A stretch of DNA of 48,407 nucleotides from Pseudomonadota bacterium. GTDB taxonomy: Bacteria; Myxococcota_A; UBA9160; SZUA-336. A program made the position numbers and the translations under genes. How positions within the stretch are numbered: the first letter of the stretch is position 1; each line of letters opens with the position of its first letter. Shown here piece by piece: positions 6,628 through 14,321 of the stretch. Location of the stretch: positions 1 to 48,407 of the forward strand of contig JAGWBS010000027.1 of the NCBI GenBank assembly GCA_021295775.1, given 5' to 3'. Below the pieces are notes generated by a model. The model searched no databases. It saw nothing but the letters and a program-made list of their open reading frames with translations, and had not been told where the DNA came from.

Positions 6628-8535
6628 TCAGCCCTCTGGATTCAGCCAGATGGGCGAGGTGACCGCGCGTTCCTGAATGGTCGCGTGGGCGTTTTCGGGG
6701 CGCGGGACGCCCAGGCGCAGGGCGTCCCAGGTGCTCCAGCGGCAGGTCGGGATCTGGAGCGCGCGCAGGTAATAGAAGGCGCGCTGACCGGTGTCGTATT
6801 CGGGGTCGCTCCAGACGGCCGAGAGCTGCGAGGCGCCCTGCCTGGCGTCGATCGAGCAGTCTTCCAGATTCGGGCCGGAGACCTGGATCGCGCAGCGGTG
6901 GGTGGCGGAATCGGGCCCGGCGCCGTCGCCGCAGGCGACGTCGAAGACCTTCTCGCGCGCCTCGCTGTCCTCGACCCAGCCCTTGACGATCTGCACCCGC
7001 TCCAGCGGCGCTTCGAGCGGGTCCTGGACGGCGCCGATCAGGAAGCGGGGCGCCTCGCCCCGCGCGGCGGCCAGGACGCCGCCCATGGGCACGCCCGCGG
7101 CATAACCGCGCTCGACCATTTCCGCGCCCAGGTCGTCGGGCGCGAAGTCCCAGCCGCCGAAGAAGCGCAGCCGGATGCGCGGCCCCGAGGTGGCGAAGGT
7201 CTCGCGGGCCCGCATGGCGTCGAACAGCGCCTCGCGTGTGTTGGACTCGGCCCAGACTCCCGCCAGGCCGGCCGCGCCCCACATCAGGGCCATGTTCTCC
7301 GGGGGCTCGAAGTCCGAGGCGATCTCGAGTTCGGGGAGCGCGGATCCTCCGGCGCCCAGCCGGGCTTCCGGGGTGCCGTCGATGAAGCCCAGCTTGCCGG
7401 TGTAGTTGGCCTCCTCGGTCGGGCTCGAGGCGTTGTGGCCGTCGGAGGCCGCGACCATACCGATGCGGTAGGGGTTGAAGCCCTGTGCCGCCTCCAGGCG
7501 CAGGCCCGTCTTGAGGGCGTCGCGCACGTAGCTGCCGGCGGGCTGGCTGTGGGCGTCGGGCTGGCCCAGGATGCGGTCGAAGACCTCGAAGTCCGCCCAC
7601 TCGTCGTCCGTGGACAGAATCGGATGGGTCTCGGACTGCCCCTTGATCTGGTACACCTCGCTGACGGGTTCGTTGCGCAGCCGCAGCTCCGCGTAGGCGG
7701 CGTCGAGCGGCTCGCCGGCGGTGTTCACGTCGCGGTACATCAGGCCGTTGCCGCCGTTGGCGTTGTGGGGGATGGACAGCACGTCGTCGCCGGCCTGCCG
7801 CGTTTCCTCCATCCAGGCCCAGAGGTCCTCCGGGTTGGGCGAGTCGGCGGCGGAGAAGGGCCTGGAGGGGACGTCGGAGCCGCGGAAGATCACGTTGCGG
7901 TGCAGGTTCTGGCCGTCGGGCATCGAGGTGTACTCGTAGGCCACGAAGGAGGTGAACTCGCCCGGCCGGTAGTTGCGGTCGGCCAGTTCGACGATGTTGC
8001 GCCAGGTCGGCTCGATCACCTCGTCGGTGACCAGTTCGGGGAGGGCGACGCCGGTGTTGAGCGACTGCATGAACGAGCTGAACGCCGCCCCGGAAACGGC
8101 GGGATCCGGGCTGGAGAGGTCGCGGATCAACTGGACCTGGTGGACCGGGCTCTCGGGGTCGTCGATGGTCGCCGAGACGCCCATGTAGGTGCCGTGCTCG
8201 GTCAGGGCCATGAAGTCGAGCGGCGGTCCCTGCATCTGGATCTGGCGGCCGGAGACGTGGTCGATCGCCTCGCCGCGGGCGTAGCGGTAGGCCTGGTCGG
8301 GTCCGACCGGCACCTGGGTGGAGTAGGCGTCGAAGGACCAGCGCGAGTGGATGTGCAGGTCGCCGAAGTAGGCCTCCTTCAGGGGGTTGCCGGCGACTGT
8401 CTCCTGCGAGTCGCCGCCGGCCGGAGTTTCCTCCCCCAGCGCCTGGGAATCCGGCGGCGTCTCGCCGTCCGGGGAGCAGGCGAGGAGCGCGCCGGCGAGG
8501 GCGAACGTCCCGAAGCGATACCAGAGAGCGGTCAT
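6628..8535 (-). CDS. DUF3604 lipoprotein (PHP-like metal-dependent hydrolase)
   Basis: This 635-residue protein starts at ATG 8535, preceded by GGGAGGA. The N-terminus is a lipoprotein signal: a hydrophobic stretch ending LAGALLAC, with the lipid-modified Cys at residue 20. An acidic, Pro-rich linker follows. The DUF3604 domain begins with YFGDLHIHSRWSFDA (56-70) and continues with DFMALTEHGTYMG, IPHNANGGNG and AASDGHNASSP. These His/Asp clusters resemble metal ligands of PHP-type phosphoesterases. DUF3604 proteins are common in marine proteobacteria next to lipid and aromatic catabolic genes, but their substrate is not established. This one is probably anchored in the periplasm or outer membrane. 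It lies upstream of, and co-directional with, the DUF35-Ltp operon, and divergent from the P450. Longer in-frame starts to 8655 lack the lipobox logic. Confidence 0.85.
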   Translation of the reverse strand: MTALWYRFGTFALAGALLACSPDGETPPDSQALGEETPAGGDSQETVAGNPLKEAYFGDLHIHSRWSFDAYSTQVPVGPDQAYRYARGEAIDHVSGRQIQMQGPPLDFMALTEHGTYMGVSATIDDPESPVHQVQLIRDLSSPDPAVSGAAFSSFMQSLNTGVALPELVTDEVIEPTWRNIVELADRNYRPGEFTSFVAYEYTSMPDGQNLHRNVIFRGSDVPSRPFSAADSPNPEDLWAWMEETRQAGDDVLSIPHNANGGNGLMYRDVNTAGEPLDAAYAELRLRNEPVSEVYQIKGQSETHPILSTDDEWADFEVFDRILGQPDAHSQPAGSYVRDALKTGLRLEAAQGFNPYRIGMVAASDGHNASSPTEEANYTGKLGFIDGTPEARLGAGGSALPELEIASDFEPPENMALMWGAAGLAGVWAESNTREALFDAMRARETFATSGPRIRLRFFGGWDFAPDDLGAEMVERGYAAGVPMGGVLAAARGEAPRFLIGAVQDPLEAPLERVQIVKGWVEDSEAREKVFDVACGDGAGPDSATHRCAIQVSGPNLEDCSIDARQGASQLSAVWSDPEYDTGQRAFYYLRALQIPTCRWSTWDALRLGVPRPENAHATIQERAVTSPIWLNPEG

Positions 8536-8641
8536 CTCGAATCCTCCCGCCGTGCGCGGCGCCCGCATCTTGCCCGACCCGGCGCTGCGCCGCATCTCCG
8601 CCGGACGCGCCCGGCGGCGTTTTCCGCCACGCCTCAGCGGG

Positions 8642-8647
8642 TATGAT
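8642..8647 (+). promoter_or_regulatory. Candidate -10 (TATGAT) of P450 gene
   Basis: TATGAT ends exactly 6 nt before the ATG at 8654. No Shine-Dalgarno sequence fits in that gap, so transcription would start at or next to the start codon. Confidence 0.5.
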
Positions 8648-8653
8648 CGCGTC

Positions 8654-9844
8654 ATGGCCGAACCGCGGATCGATCTGCTCGACGGCGACTGGTATGCGCG
8701 GGAGCCGCTGACGCATTACGCCTGGATGCGGGAGAACCGGCCCGTCTACCACGACGAGGCGAACGATGTCTGGGCGCTGACGCTCTACGAGGACGTCTCC
8801 TTCGCCTCCAAGACGCCGCAGCTTTTCTGTTCGCGCCGGGGCATGAGGCCCTACATGCAGGAGCCGATCGTCCCCAACATGATCAACATGGACGACCCGC
8901 GGCACCGCCAGCGGCGGGCGCTGGTGAACACGGGGTTCACGCCGCGGCGCATCTCCGAGCTGGAGGCGAAGGTGCGTGAGGTCTGCGGCGAGCTGATCGA
9001 CGGCGTGTCGGAGAAGGGCGAGTGCGATTTCGTGCGCGAGATCGCCGCCCCGCTGCCGATGGTGATGATCGGCGACATGCTAGGGATCCGGCCCGAGGAC
9101 CGCGACAAGCTGCTGCGCTGGAGCGACGACCTGCTGCTGGGGACGACCAGCACGCCCACGCCCGAGATGATGGAGCGCACCCGGACCGCGGGCCTGGAGT
9201 ACGCCCAGTACACGCTCGAGGTGGTCCGCGAGCGGCGCGCGCATCCGACCGAAGACCTGATGAGCGCCCTGGTGCACGCCGAGGTGGGCGGGGAGAAGCT
9301 GGACGACGAGGCGTTGATCCACGAGAGCATGCTGATCCTGATCGGCGGGGACGAGACCACGCGCCACGTGATCAGCGGCGGGATGGAGGCGCTGATCCGC
9401 CACCCCGAGCAGCGCCGCAAGCTGCTGGAGGACCCGGGCAGGATCCCGCGGGCTGTGGAAGAGCTGCTGCGCTGGGTCTCGCCGATCCACAACATGTCCC
9501 GCACGACCACGCGCGACGTCGAAGTGCGCGGCCAGGTCATCCCCGAGGGCTCGCCCGTGCTGCTGGTCTACCCGTCGGCCAACCGCGACGCGAGCGTCTT
9601 CGACGCCCCCGACGAACTGAACCTGGAGCGCCAGCCGAACCACCACGTGGCCTTCGGCGGCAACGGTCCGCACTTCTGCCTGGGCGCCGCGCTGGCGCGC
9701 CTGGAACTGTGCGTGATGTTCGAAGAGCTGCTGCGCCGGCTCCCCGACCTGCGCCTGGCCGGCGAAGATCCGCTGCCGCGGCGCGCCTCCAACTTCATCG
9801 TGGGTTTCGAGTCGATGCCGGTCGAGTTCACCCCCGGCGGGTAG
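8654..9844 (+). CDS. Cytochrome P450 (bacterial soluble, sterol/terpenoid-type)
   Basis: This 396-residue bacterial class I P450 shows all the family landmarks: I-helix GGDETTR (231-237), the K-helix E270-L-L-R273, and the heme loop FGGNGPHFCLG (334-344) with Cys342 as thiolate ligand. It is a soluble monooxygenase that inserts one oxygen atom into an aliphatic substrate and needs ferredoxin and reductase, neither encoded in the window. The protein resembles steroid- and terpenoid-active families such as CYP125/CYP142, but I cannot assign the family number. The surrounding acyl-CoA dehydrogenases, Ltp and DUF35 genes suggest terminal oxidation of a hydrophobic side chain. The start at ATG 8654 is fixed by the TATGAT element 6 nt upstream; longer frames are unsupported. 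Confidence 0.93.
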   Translation: MAEPRIDLLDGDWYAREPLTHYAWMRENRPVYHDEANDVWALTLYEDVSFASKTPQLFCSRRGMRPYMQEPIVPNMINMDDPRHRQRRALVNTGFTPRRISELEAKVREVCGELIDGVSEKGECDFVREIAAPLPMVMIGDMLGIRPEDRDKLLRWSDDLLLGTTSTPTPEMMERTRTAGLEYAQYTLEVVRERRAHPTEDLMSALVHAEVGGEKLDDEALIHESMLILIGGDETTRHVISGGMEALIRHPEQRRKLLEDPGRIPRAVEELLRWVSPIHNMSRTTTRDVEVRGQVIPEGSPVLLVYPSANRDASVFDAPDELNLERQPNHHVAFGGNGPHFCLGAALARLELCVMFEELLRRLPDLRLAGEDPLPRRASNFIVGFESMPVEFTPGG

Positions 9845-9885
9845 GCGTTCCGGGGCGCGGGGCCGGCGCGAAAGCCGCCGTCCGG

Positions 9886-9891
9886 TAGACT
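9886..9891 (+). promoter_or_regulatory. Candidate -10 (TAGACT) of MDR gene
   Basis: TAGACT lies 8 nt upstream of ATG 9900 with only GC repeats between, so a leaderless or near-leaderless transcript is likely. Confidence 0.45.
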
Positions 9892-9899
9892 GCGCGCGC

Positions 9900-10880
9900 A
9901 TGCGAGCCTGGAGAGTCCACCGGCACGGCGCCCCGGCCGAGGCGCTGCGGCTCGAAGAGACTCCGGCCCCCGAGCCGGGCCCCGGCCGGGTCCGCATCCG
10001 GGTCGGGGCCGCCGCTCTCAACCTGCCGGACGACCGGCTGTGCCGCGGCGTCTACCACCTGAAACCCCCGCTGCCCTTCGTACCGGGGCTGGAGGTGGCC
10101 GGCGTGATCGAGGCCGTGGGCGAGGGCGCCGAGGCGAGTCTCGGCGAGCGCGTGATGGCCGTCACCGACCTCCCCCACGGCGGCCTGGCCGAGGCCGCGC
10201 TCGCCTTCGCCACCAACATCTACCGCGTGCCCGACGGCATGGACGACGCCCGCGCCGCGGGCACGCTGATCCCCTACCAGACCGGCTGGTTCGCGCTGCA
10301 CCGGCGCGGCGCCCTGCGGCCGGGCGAGACGCTGCTGGTGCACGCGGGCGCGGGCGGGGTGGGCACGGCGGCGATCCAGCTCGGCGTCGCGGCCGGAGCG
10401 CGCGTGCTGGCGACCGCCGGCGGCCCCGAAAAGACGGCGCTGTGCCGCGAGCTGGGCGCGGAAGTGGCGATCGACTATCGCTCCGAGGACTTCGTGGAGC
10501 GGGTGCTGGAGGCGACCGCCGGCCGCGGCGCCGACGTGATCTACGACCCGGTCGGCGGCGAGGTCTTCCACCGCTCCCGCAAGTGCATCGCCAACGAGGG
10601 CCGCCTGCTGGTGGTCGGCTTCGCCAGCGGCGAGCTGGCCGAGGCGCCCACCAACCTGATCCTGTACCGCAACTACTCGGTGGTGGGCGTCTACATGGGC
10701 GCCTACGCCGGCGCCGACGCGCTGCGCCTGAAGCGCGAAGTCCACGAGAAGCTGTGCGAGCTGTACGCGGCGGGCCGCTTCGATCCCGTCGTGCGGCGCG
10801 TCGCCTTCGAGGACGTCCCCCGCGCCATCACCGACCTGGCCGAACGCCGCACCGTCGGCAAAGTCGTCGCCCTGCCGTGA
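9900..10880 (+). CDS. Zinc-independent MDR oxidoreductase (quinone oxidoreductase family)
   Basis: This 326-residue medium-chain dehydrogenase/reductase has an N-terminal GroES-like domain (PGLEVAGVIEAVGEGA, residues 62-78) and a Rossmann domain with AGAGGVGTAAIQL (149-161) for NADP(H). It lacks the Cys/His set of catalytic-zinc alcohol dehydrogenases and the structural zinc lobe, placing it with NADPH:quinone reductases and enoyl reductases. Substrate is unknown. Its position next to the P450 and convergent with the acyl-CoA dehydrogenases suggests reduction of an unsaturated ketone or acyl intermediate, which is inference only. A 55-bp gap with its own -10-like TAGACT separates it from the P450. 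Confidence 0.88.
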   Translation: MRAWRVHRHGAPAEALRLEETPAPEPGPGRVRIRVGAAALNLPDDRLCRGVYHLKPPLPFVPGLEVAGVIEAVGEGAEASLGERVMAVTDLPHGGLAEAALAFATNIYRVPDGMDDARAAGTLIPYQTGWFALHRRGALRPGETLLVHAGAGGVGTAAIQLGVAAGARVLATAGGPEKTALCRELGAEVAIDYRSEDFVERVLEATAGRGADVIYDPVGGEVFHRSRKCIANEGRLLVVGFASGELAEAPTNLILYRNYSVVGVYMGAYAGADALRLKREVHEKLCELYAAGRFDPVVRRVAFEDVPRAITDLAERRTVGKVVALP

Positions 10881-10901
10881 GACCCGGCGCCGAGCGAGGC
10901 G

Positions 10902-12041
10902 TCAGTAGCCGTGCATGCCGGCGTAGCGGTCGCGGTGGAAGGCGGCGTCGCCGAGGGCGAACTGAGTCACGCGCGCGCGCTTGAGGTACAGGCCGATGTC
11001 CTCTTCGTCGGTCACGCCGATGCCGCCGTGCATCTGCACGCACTCGTTGGCGATCGAAGGGGCGGCGTCGCTGAGCTGCGCCTTGGCCAGGCTGGCCTTG
11101 GCGGAGGCGTCGGGATGGTCCCCGTCGAGGGCCTGGAGCGCGTCGAGCACCACGGAGCGGGACAGCTCGAGCTGCACGAACATCCGCGCCGCGCGGTGCT
11201 TGAGCGCCTGGAACGAGCCGATCGGAACCCCGAACTGCTCGCGCTGTTTCAGATAGGCGAGGGTCTTCTGGAAGGCGGTGTCCAGGCTGCCGAGCATCTC
11301 CGCGGCCAGGCCGGCCGCGCCGCGGTCGAGCACGGCGTCCAGCAGCTCCGCGCCCTGTCCGATCTCCCCCAGGACTTCCGAGCGCTCCGCGCGTACCCCG
11401 TCGAGCGTCAGCCGGGCGGCGTTGCGCCCGTCGACCATGCTGGCGCGCGCGAGCCCCACGCCGGGGGCGGAGGCGTCGACGCAGAAAAGGGTCAGGCCGT
11501 CGCGCTCGCTCTGTTCGCCCGCGCTGCGCGCCGCCACGATCAGGCGGTCGGCGACGTGGCCGTCGACGACGAAGGTCTTGGCGCCGTTCAGGCGATAGCC
11601 GTCCCCGTCGGTTTCGGCGCGGGTGGCGACGTTCCAGGGCGAATGGTGCGGACCTTCCTGGATCGCTAGCGCCAGCAGCGTCTCGCCGCCGCACACGCCC
11701 GTCAGCCACTCTTTCCGCTGGGTCTCGTTGCCGCCCAGGAGCAGCGTGCTGCCGCCGAGCAGCACGCTCGAGACCAGCGGCGAGGCGGCCAGGGTGCGCC
11801 CGGTCTCCTCCAGCACGATCCCCAGCTCGGTGTAGCCCAGGTCCGCACCCCCGTACTCCTCGGAAAAGGGGATGCCCGCCCAGCCGAGCTGCGCCATCTC
11901 GCTCCAGAGTTCGCGCGAAAATCCGCTGGGGTCGCGCTCGTCGCGCAACTGCCGGAGCTGCGCGATCGGCGCCCGCTCGGCCACGAACTCGCGCGCGGTC
12001 TCGCGCAGGAGTTCCTGCTCTTCGGTCAGGACCAGGGGCAT
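10902..12041 (-). CDS. Acyl-CoA dehydrogenase, FadE28-like degenerate subunit
   Basis: This 379-residue protein has the full acyl-CoA dehydrogenase fold: an N-terminal helical domain, a FAD-binding middle domain, and a C-terminal helical domain with QREQFGVPIGSFQALKHRAA and ECVQMHGGIGVTDE. In the last helix, where active enzymes carry the catalytic Glu, it reads DEEDIGLYLKRARVTQFALG without an EGT-type motif. Its upstream neighbour does have the Glu motif. This matches heterotetrameric steroid acyl-CoA dehydrogenases such as FadE28-FadE29, where one subunit type is catalytically degenerate (family knowledge; pairing here is inferred). It starts at ATG 12041, 15 nt after the upstream gene, with GGAGGAAG as ribosome-binding site. 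Confidence 0.87.
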   Translation of the reverse strand: MPLVLTEEQELLRETAREFVAERAPIAQLRQLRDERDPSGFSRELWSEMAQLGWAGIPFSEEYGGADLGYTELGIVLEETGRTLAASPLVSSVLLGGSTLLLGGNETQRKEWLTGVCGGETLLALAIQEGPHHSPWNVATRAETDGDGYRLNGAKTFVVDGHVADRLIVAARSAGEQSERDGLTLFCVDASAPGVGLARASMVDGRNAARLTLDGVRAERSEVLGEIGQGAELLDAVLDRGAAGLAAEMLGSLDTAFQKTLAYLKQREQFGVPIGSFQALKHRAARMFVQLELSRSVVLDALQALDGDHPDASAKASLAKAQLSDAAPSIANECVQMHGGIGVTDEEDIGLYLKRARVTQFALGDAAFHRDRYAGMHGY

Positions 12042-12056
12042 CGCTTCCTCCGTCGC

Positions 12057-13256
12057 TCAGTCGGGCAGGCCGAGTACGCGCTTGGCGATGATGTTGAGCT
12101 GCACTTCCGAGGTGCCGCCCTCGATGGTGTTGGCGAACGAGCGCAGCCACTGACGCGTGGTCTCCAGCTCGTAGGCTTCGAATCCGTCGCCCTCCCAGCC
12201 CAGCGATTGCGCGCCCAGGATCGAGGTCATCAGATCGAACTTGGCCTGGTTGCACTCGGTCCCGATCAGCTTGAACGAGGACGAGGTGGCGGCGCTGACG
12301 TTCTGGCCGGCCTTGGCCTCGTCGCCGCTGCGGGCCATGGTCTTCTGGATCGCCTGCTGCTGCATCTCCAGCCGGGCCACGCGGTCGCGGATCAGCGGGT
12401 CGGCGATGCGGCCGTCGCGCGTGCCGCAGTATCGCTTGGCCAGCTCGGGCAGGGGCGGCGGCGCGTTCGCGCCGGGGTTGCGGTTGCCCATGTTGCCGAT
12501 GCCCTGGCGCTCGAACTGCAGCAGGCGCTTGGCCACCGTCCAGCCGCCGTTCAGCGTCCCGATCAGATCGCGCTTCTCGGCGCGGGCGTCGCTGAAAAAC
12601 GTCTGGCAGAAGGGCGACGAGCCGCTGATCAGCCGGATGGGCGAGGTGGTGACGCCCGGCTGGTCCATGTCGATCAGCAGGAAGCTGATGCCGTCGTGCT
12701 TGGGGGCCTCCGGGTCGGTGCGCACCAGGCAGAAGATCATGTCGGCGGTGTCGGCGCCCGAGGTCCAGATCTTCTGGCCGTTCACGATGAAGTGGTCGCC
12801 CCGGTCCTCGGCGCGCGTCTGCAGGCTGGCCAGGTCCGAGCCCGCGCCGGGCTCGCTGTAGCCCTGGCACCACTTGATCTCGCCTTTCACGATCGGCGGG
12901 ACGTGCTCGCGCTTCTGCTCCTCGGTGCCCGTTTCCAGCAGCATCGGACCGAGCATCATCAGACCGATGCTGGCCAGCGGCGGACGGGCGTGGATGCGCG
13001 CCATCTCCTGCTCGAGCACGCGCGCCTCGGCGCGGCTCAGGCCGCCGCCGCCGTACTCGCGGGGCCAGGTGGGCGCGGTCCAGCCGCGTTCGGCCATGCG
13101 CTCGCACCACCCGCGGGCGATCGGATCCTGCTCGTGGCGCTTGCGGCCGCCCCAGTAGCTCTGCGTCTGCCCGTCGTAGGGCGTGCGCATCTCGGGCGGA
13201 CAGTTTTTTTCGAGCCAGTCCCGAACTTCGGCTCGGAAAGACTCCAGGTCGGACAC
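12057..13256 (-). CDS. Acyl-CoA dehydrogenase, catalytic (FadE29-like) subunit
   Basis: This 399-residue acyl-CoA dehydrogenase starts at GTG 13256, with GGAGGAG 6 nt upstream. FAD-domain hallmarks are KWCQGYSEPGAGSDLASL and GQKIWTSGADTADM. The C-terminal IEGGTSEVQLNIIAKRVLG carries the catalytic Glu. A polar insert around residues 260-310 (MGNRNPGANAPPPLPEL onwards) is typical of larger members acting on bulky acyl-CoAs. It is the first gene of a two-gene operon with the degenerate homologue. The in-frame extension to 13544 has no family similarity and no ribosome-binding site, so I reject it. Substrate could be a steroid or terpenoid side-chain acyl-CoA, by context. Confidence 0.88.
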   Translation of the reverse strand: MSDLESFRAEVRDWLEKNCPPEMRTPYDGQTQSYWGGRKRHEQDPIARGWCERMAERGWTAPTWPREYGGGGLSRAEARVLEQEMARIHARPPLASIGLMMLGPMLLETGTEEQKREHVPPIVKGEIKWCQGYSEPGAGSDLASLQTRAEDRGDHFIVNGQKIWTSGADTADMIFCLVRTDPEAPKHDGISFLLIDMDQPGVTTSPIRLISGSSPFCQTFFSDARAEKRDLIGTLNGGWTVAKRLLQFERQGIGNMGNRNPGANAPPPLPELAKRYCGTRDGRIADPLIRDRVARLEMQQQAIQKTMARSGDEAKAGQNVSAATSSSFKLIGTECNQAKFDLMTSILGAQSLGWEGDGFEAYELETTRQWLRSFANTIEGGTSEVQLNIIAKRVLGLPD

Positions 13257-13416
13257 GGGCGCTCCTCCGTCGGCTGAGCGGCGCACATCCTGCCAGGGTG
13301 CGGCGGCCGGTGTCGAGCCGGGAAACAGGTTTCGGAGGCCGCTGCGGCGGGTGCGCTCCCGGGCGCGGCCGGAACGCGCTTGAGTCGGCGCCCGATTTGG
13401 GCTGTCATGGGCCGCC

Positions 13417-13941
13417 ATGAGATCTCTGCGAAAACTCCTGAGTCTGGATCCGGACCCGGTGTCGGAGGACGCGCGCGACACCGCGACCGTGAGGCGGATC
13501 GCCGACCAGCTCGACCAGCTTCCGGCCGGCGAAGCGCGCTTCATCGCCTCGTTCGCCTACGTGCTGGCGCGCGTCGCCCACGCCGACTACGACGTGTCCG
13601 CCGCCGAAGTCGATCGGATGGTCGAGCAGGTGAGCGAGCACGGCGGACTCAGCCAGGCGCAGGCGACGCTGGTGGTCGAGATCGCCAGGTCCCAGCAGGT
13701 GACGCTCGGCGGCACCGAGAACTACGTGGTGACGCGGCAGTTCAAGCAGCTCAGCGAGCGGCCGCAGCGCCTGGCCCTGCTGCGCTGTCTGTTCGCGGTG
13801 GCGGCGGCCGACGATTCGATCTCGGAGACGGAGAGCGCCGAGGTGCTGCAGATCGGCCGCGAACTGGGCTTCACGCGCCAGGAGGTGCTGGGCGTTCGCA
13901 GCAGCTTCCGCGAACAGCTCGCGGTGCTGCGGCAGAGCTGA
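13417..13941 (+). CDS. TerB-like tellurite-resistance/DjlA N-domain protein
   Basis: This 174-residue all-helical protein is of the TerB/DjlA-N family. Two helical-repeat signatures are visible: VAHADYDVSAAEVDRM (53-68) and AAADDSISETESAEVL (around 126-141), whose acidic residues form the family's putative metal site. There is no J domain, membrane segment or signal peptide, so it is probably cytosolic. TerB-like domains appear in stress-response and surveillance proteins, but a stand-alone copy like this has no assigned function. It is divergent from the acyl-CoA dehydrogenase operon and convergent with the DUF423 gene. No other ter genes are nearby, so tellurite resistance should not be assumed. 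Confidence 0.82.
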   Translation: MRSLRKLLSLDPDPVSEDARDTATVRRIADQLDQLPAGEARFIASFAYVLARVAHADYDVSAAEVDRMVEQVSEHGGLSQAQATLVVEIARSQQVTLGGTENYVVTRQFKQLSERPQRLALLRCLFAVAAADDSISETESAEVLQIGRELGFTRQEVLGVRSSFREQLAVLRQS

Positions 13942-13957
13942 GCCGCGCCGCCCGCGG

Positions 13958-14314
13958 TCAGGAGCGCAGCAGGGCGAAGAGCGACAGCCAGCCGGCGATC
14001 AGCGCCAGTCCGCCGATCGGCGTGACCGGCCCCAGGAAGCGCCAGCCCAGCAGCACCAGGGCGAAGATCGAGCCCGCGAACAGGACCGTTCCGACGCTCA
14101 TCAGCCCGGCGGGCAGGCGGACGCCTCGGCCGGTCGCCGCCTCGAAGAGCCCCAGCGCCAGAATCGCGGCGCTGTGCAGCAGGGCGTAGTGGGCGGCCGT
14201 GCGCAAGGCTTCGAGCTGACGCGGCTCGACCCGTTCGGCCAGGCCGTGGGCGCCGAAAGCGCCCGCGGCCACCGCGGCGGCTCCCAGAACGGCGGCGACG
14301 TAGACCCAGACCAT
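13958..14314 (-). CDS. DUF423 (YgdD-like) inner-membrane protein
   Basis: This 118-residue protein has about four hydrophobic helices and the DUF423 signatures AAGAFGAHGL near the N-terminus and TPIGGLALIAGW near the C-terminus. The family is widespread in proteobacteria and its function is unknown. The gene begins 7 nt after ilvD ends on the same strand, so it is probably co-transcribed with ilvD. Nothing in the sequence links it to branched-chain amino-acid synthesis. Confidence 0.88.
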   Translation of the reverse strand: MVWVYVAAVLGAAAVAAGAFGAHGLAERVEPRQLEALRTAAHYALLHSAAILALGLFEAATGRGVRLPAGLMSVGTVLFAGSIFALVLLGWRFLGPVTPIGGLALIAGWLSLFALLRS

Positions 14315-14321
14315 GCCGCGC

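Noticed and set aside
3344..13256. Complete sterol side-chain pathway
   Set aside because: No MaoC-type hydratase, acyl-CoA synthetase or ring-cleavage gene is in the window, so only a partial, igr-like set can be claimed.
13417..13941. Tellurite-resistance operon
   Set aside because: Only a stand-alone TerB-like domain is present; no terC, terD or terZ homologue is nearby.
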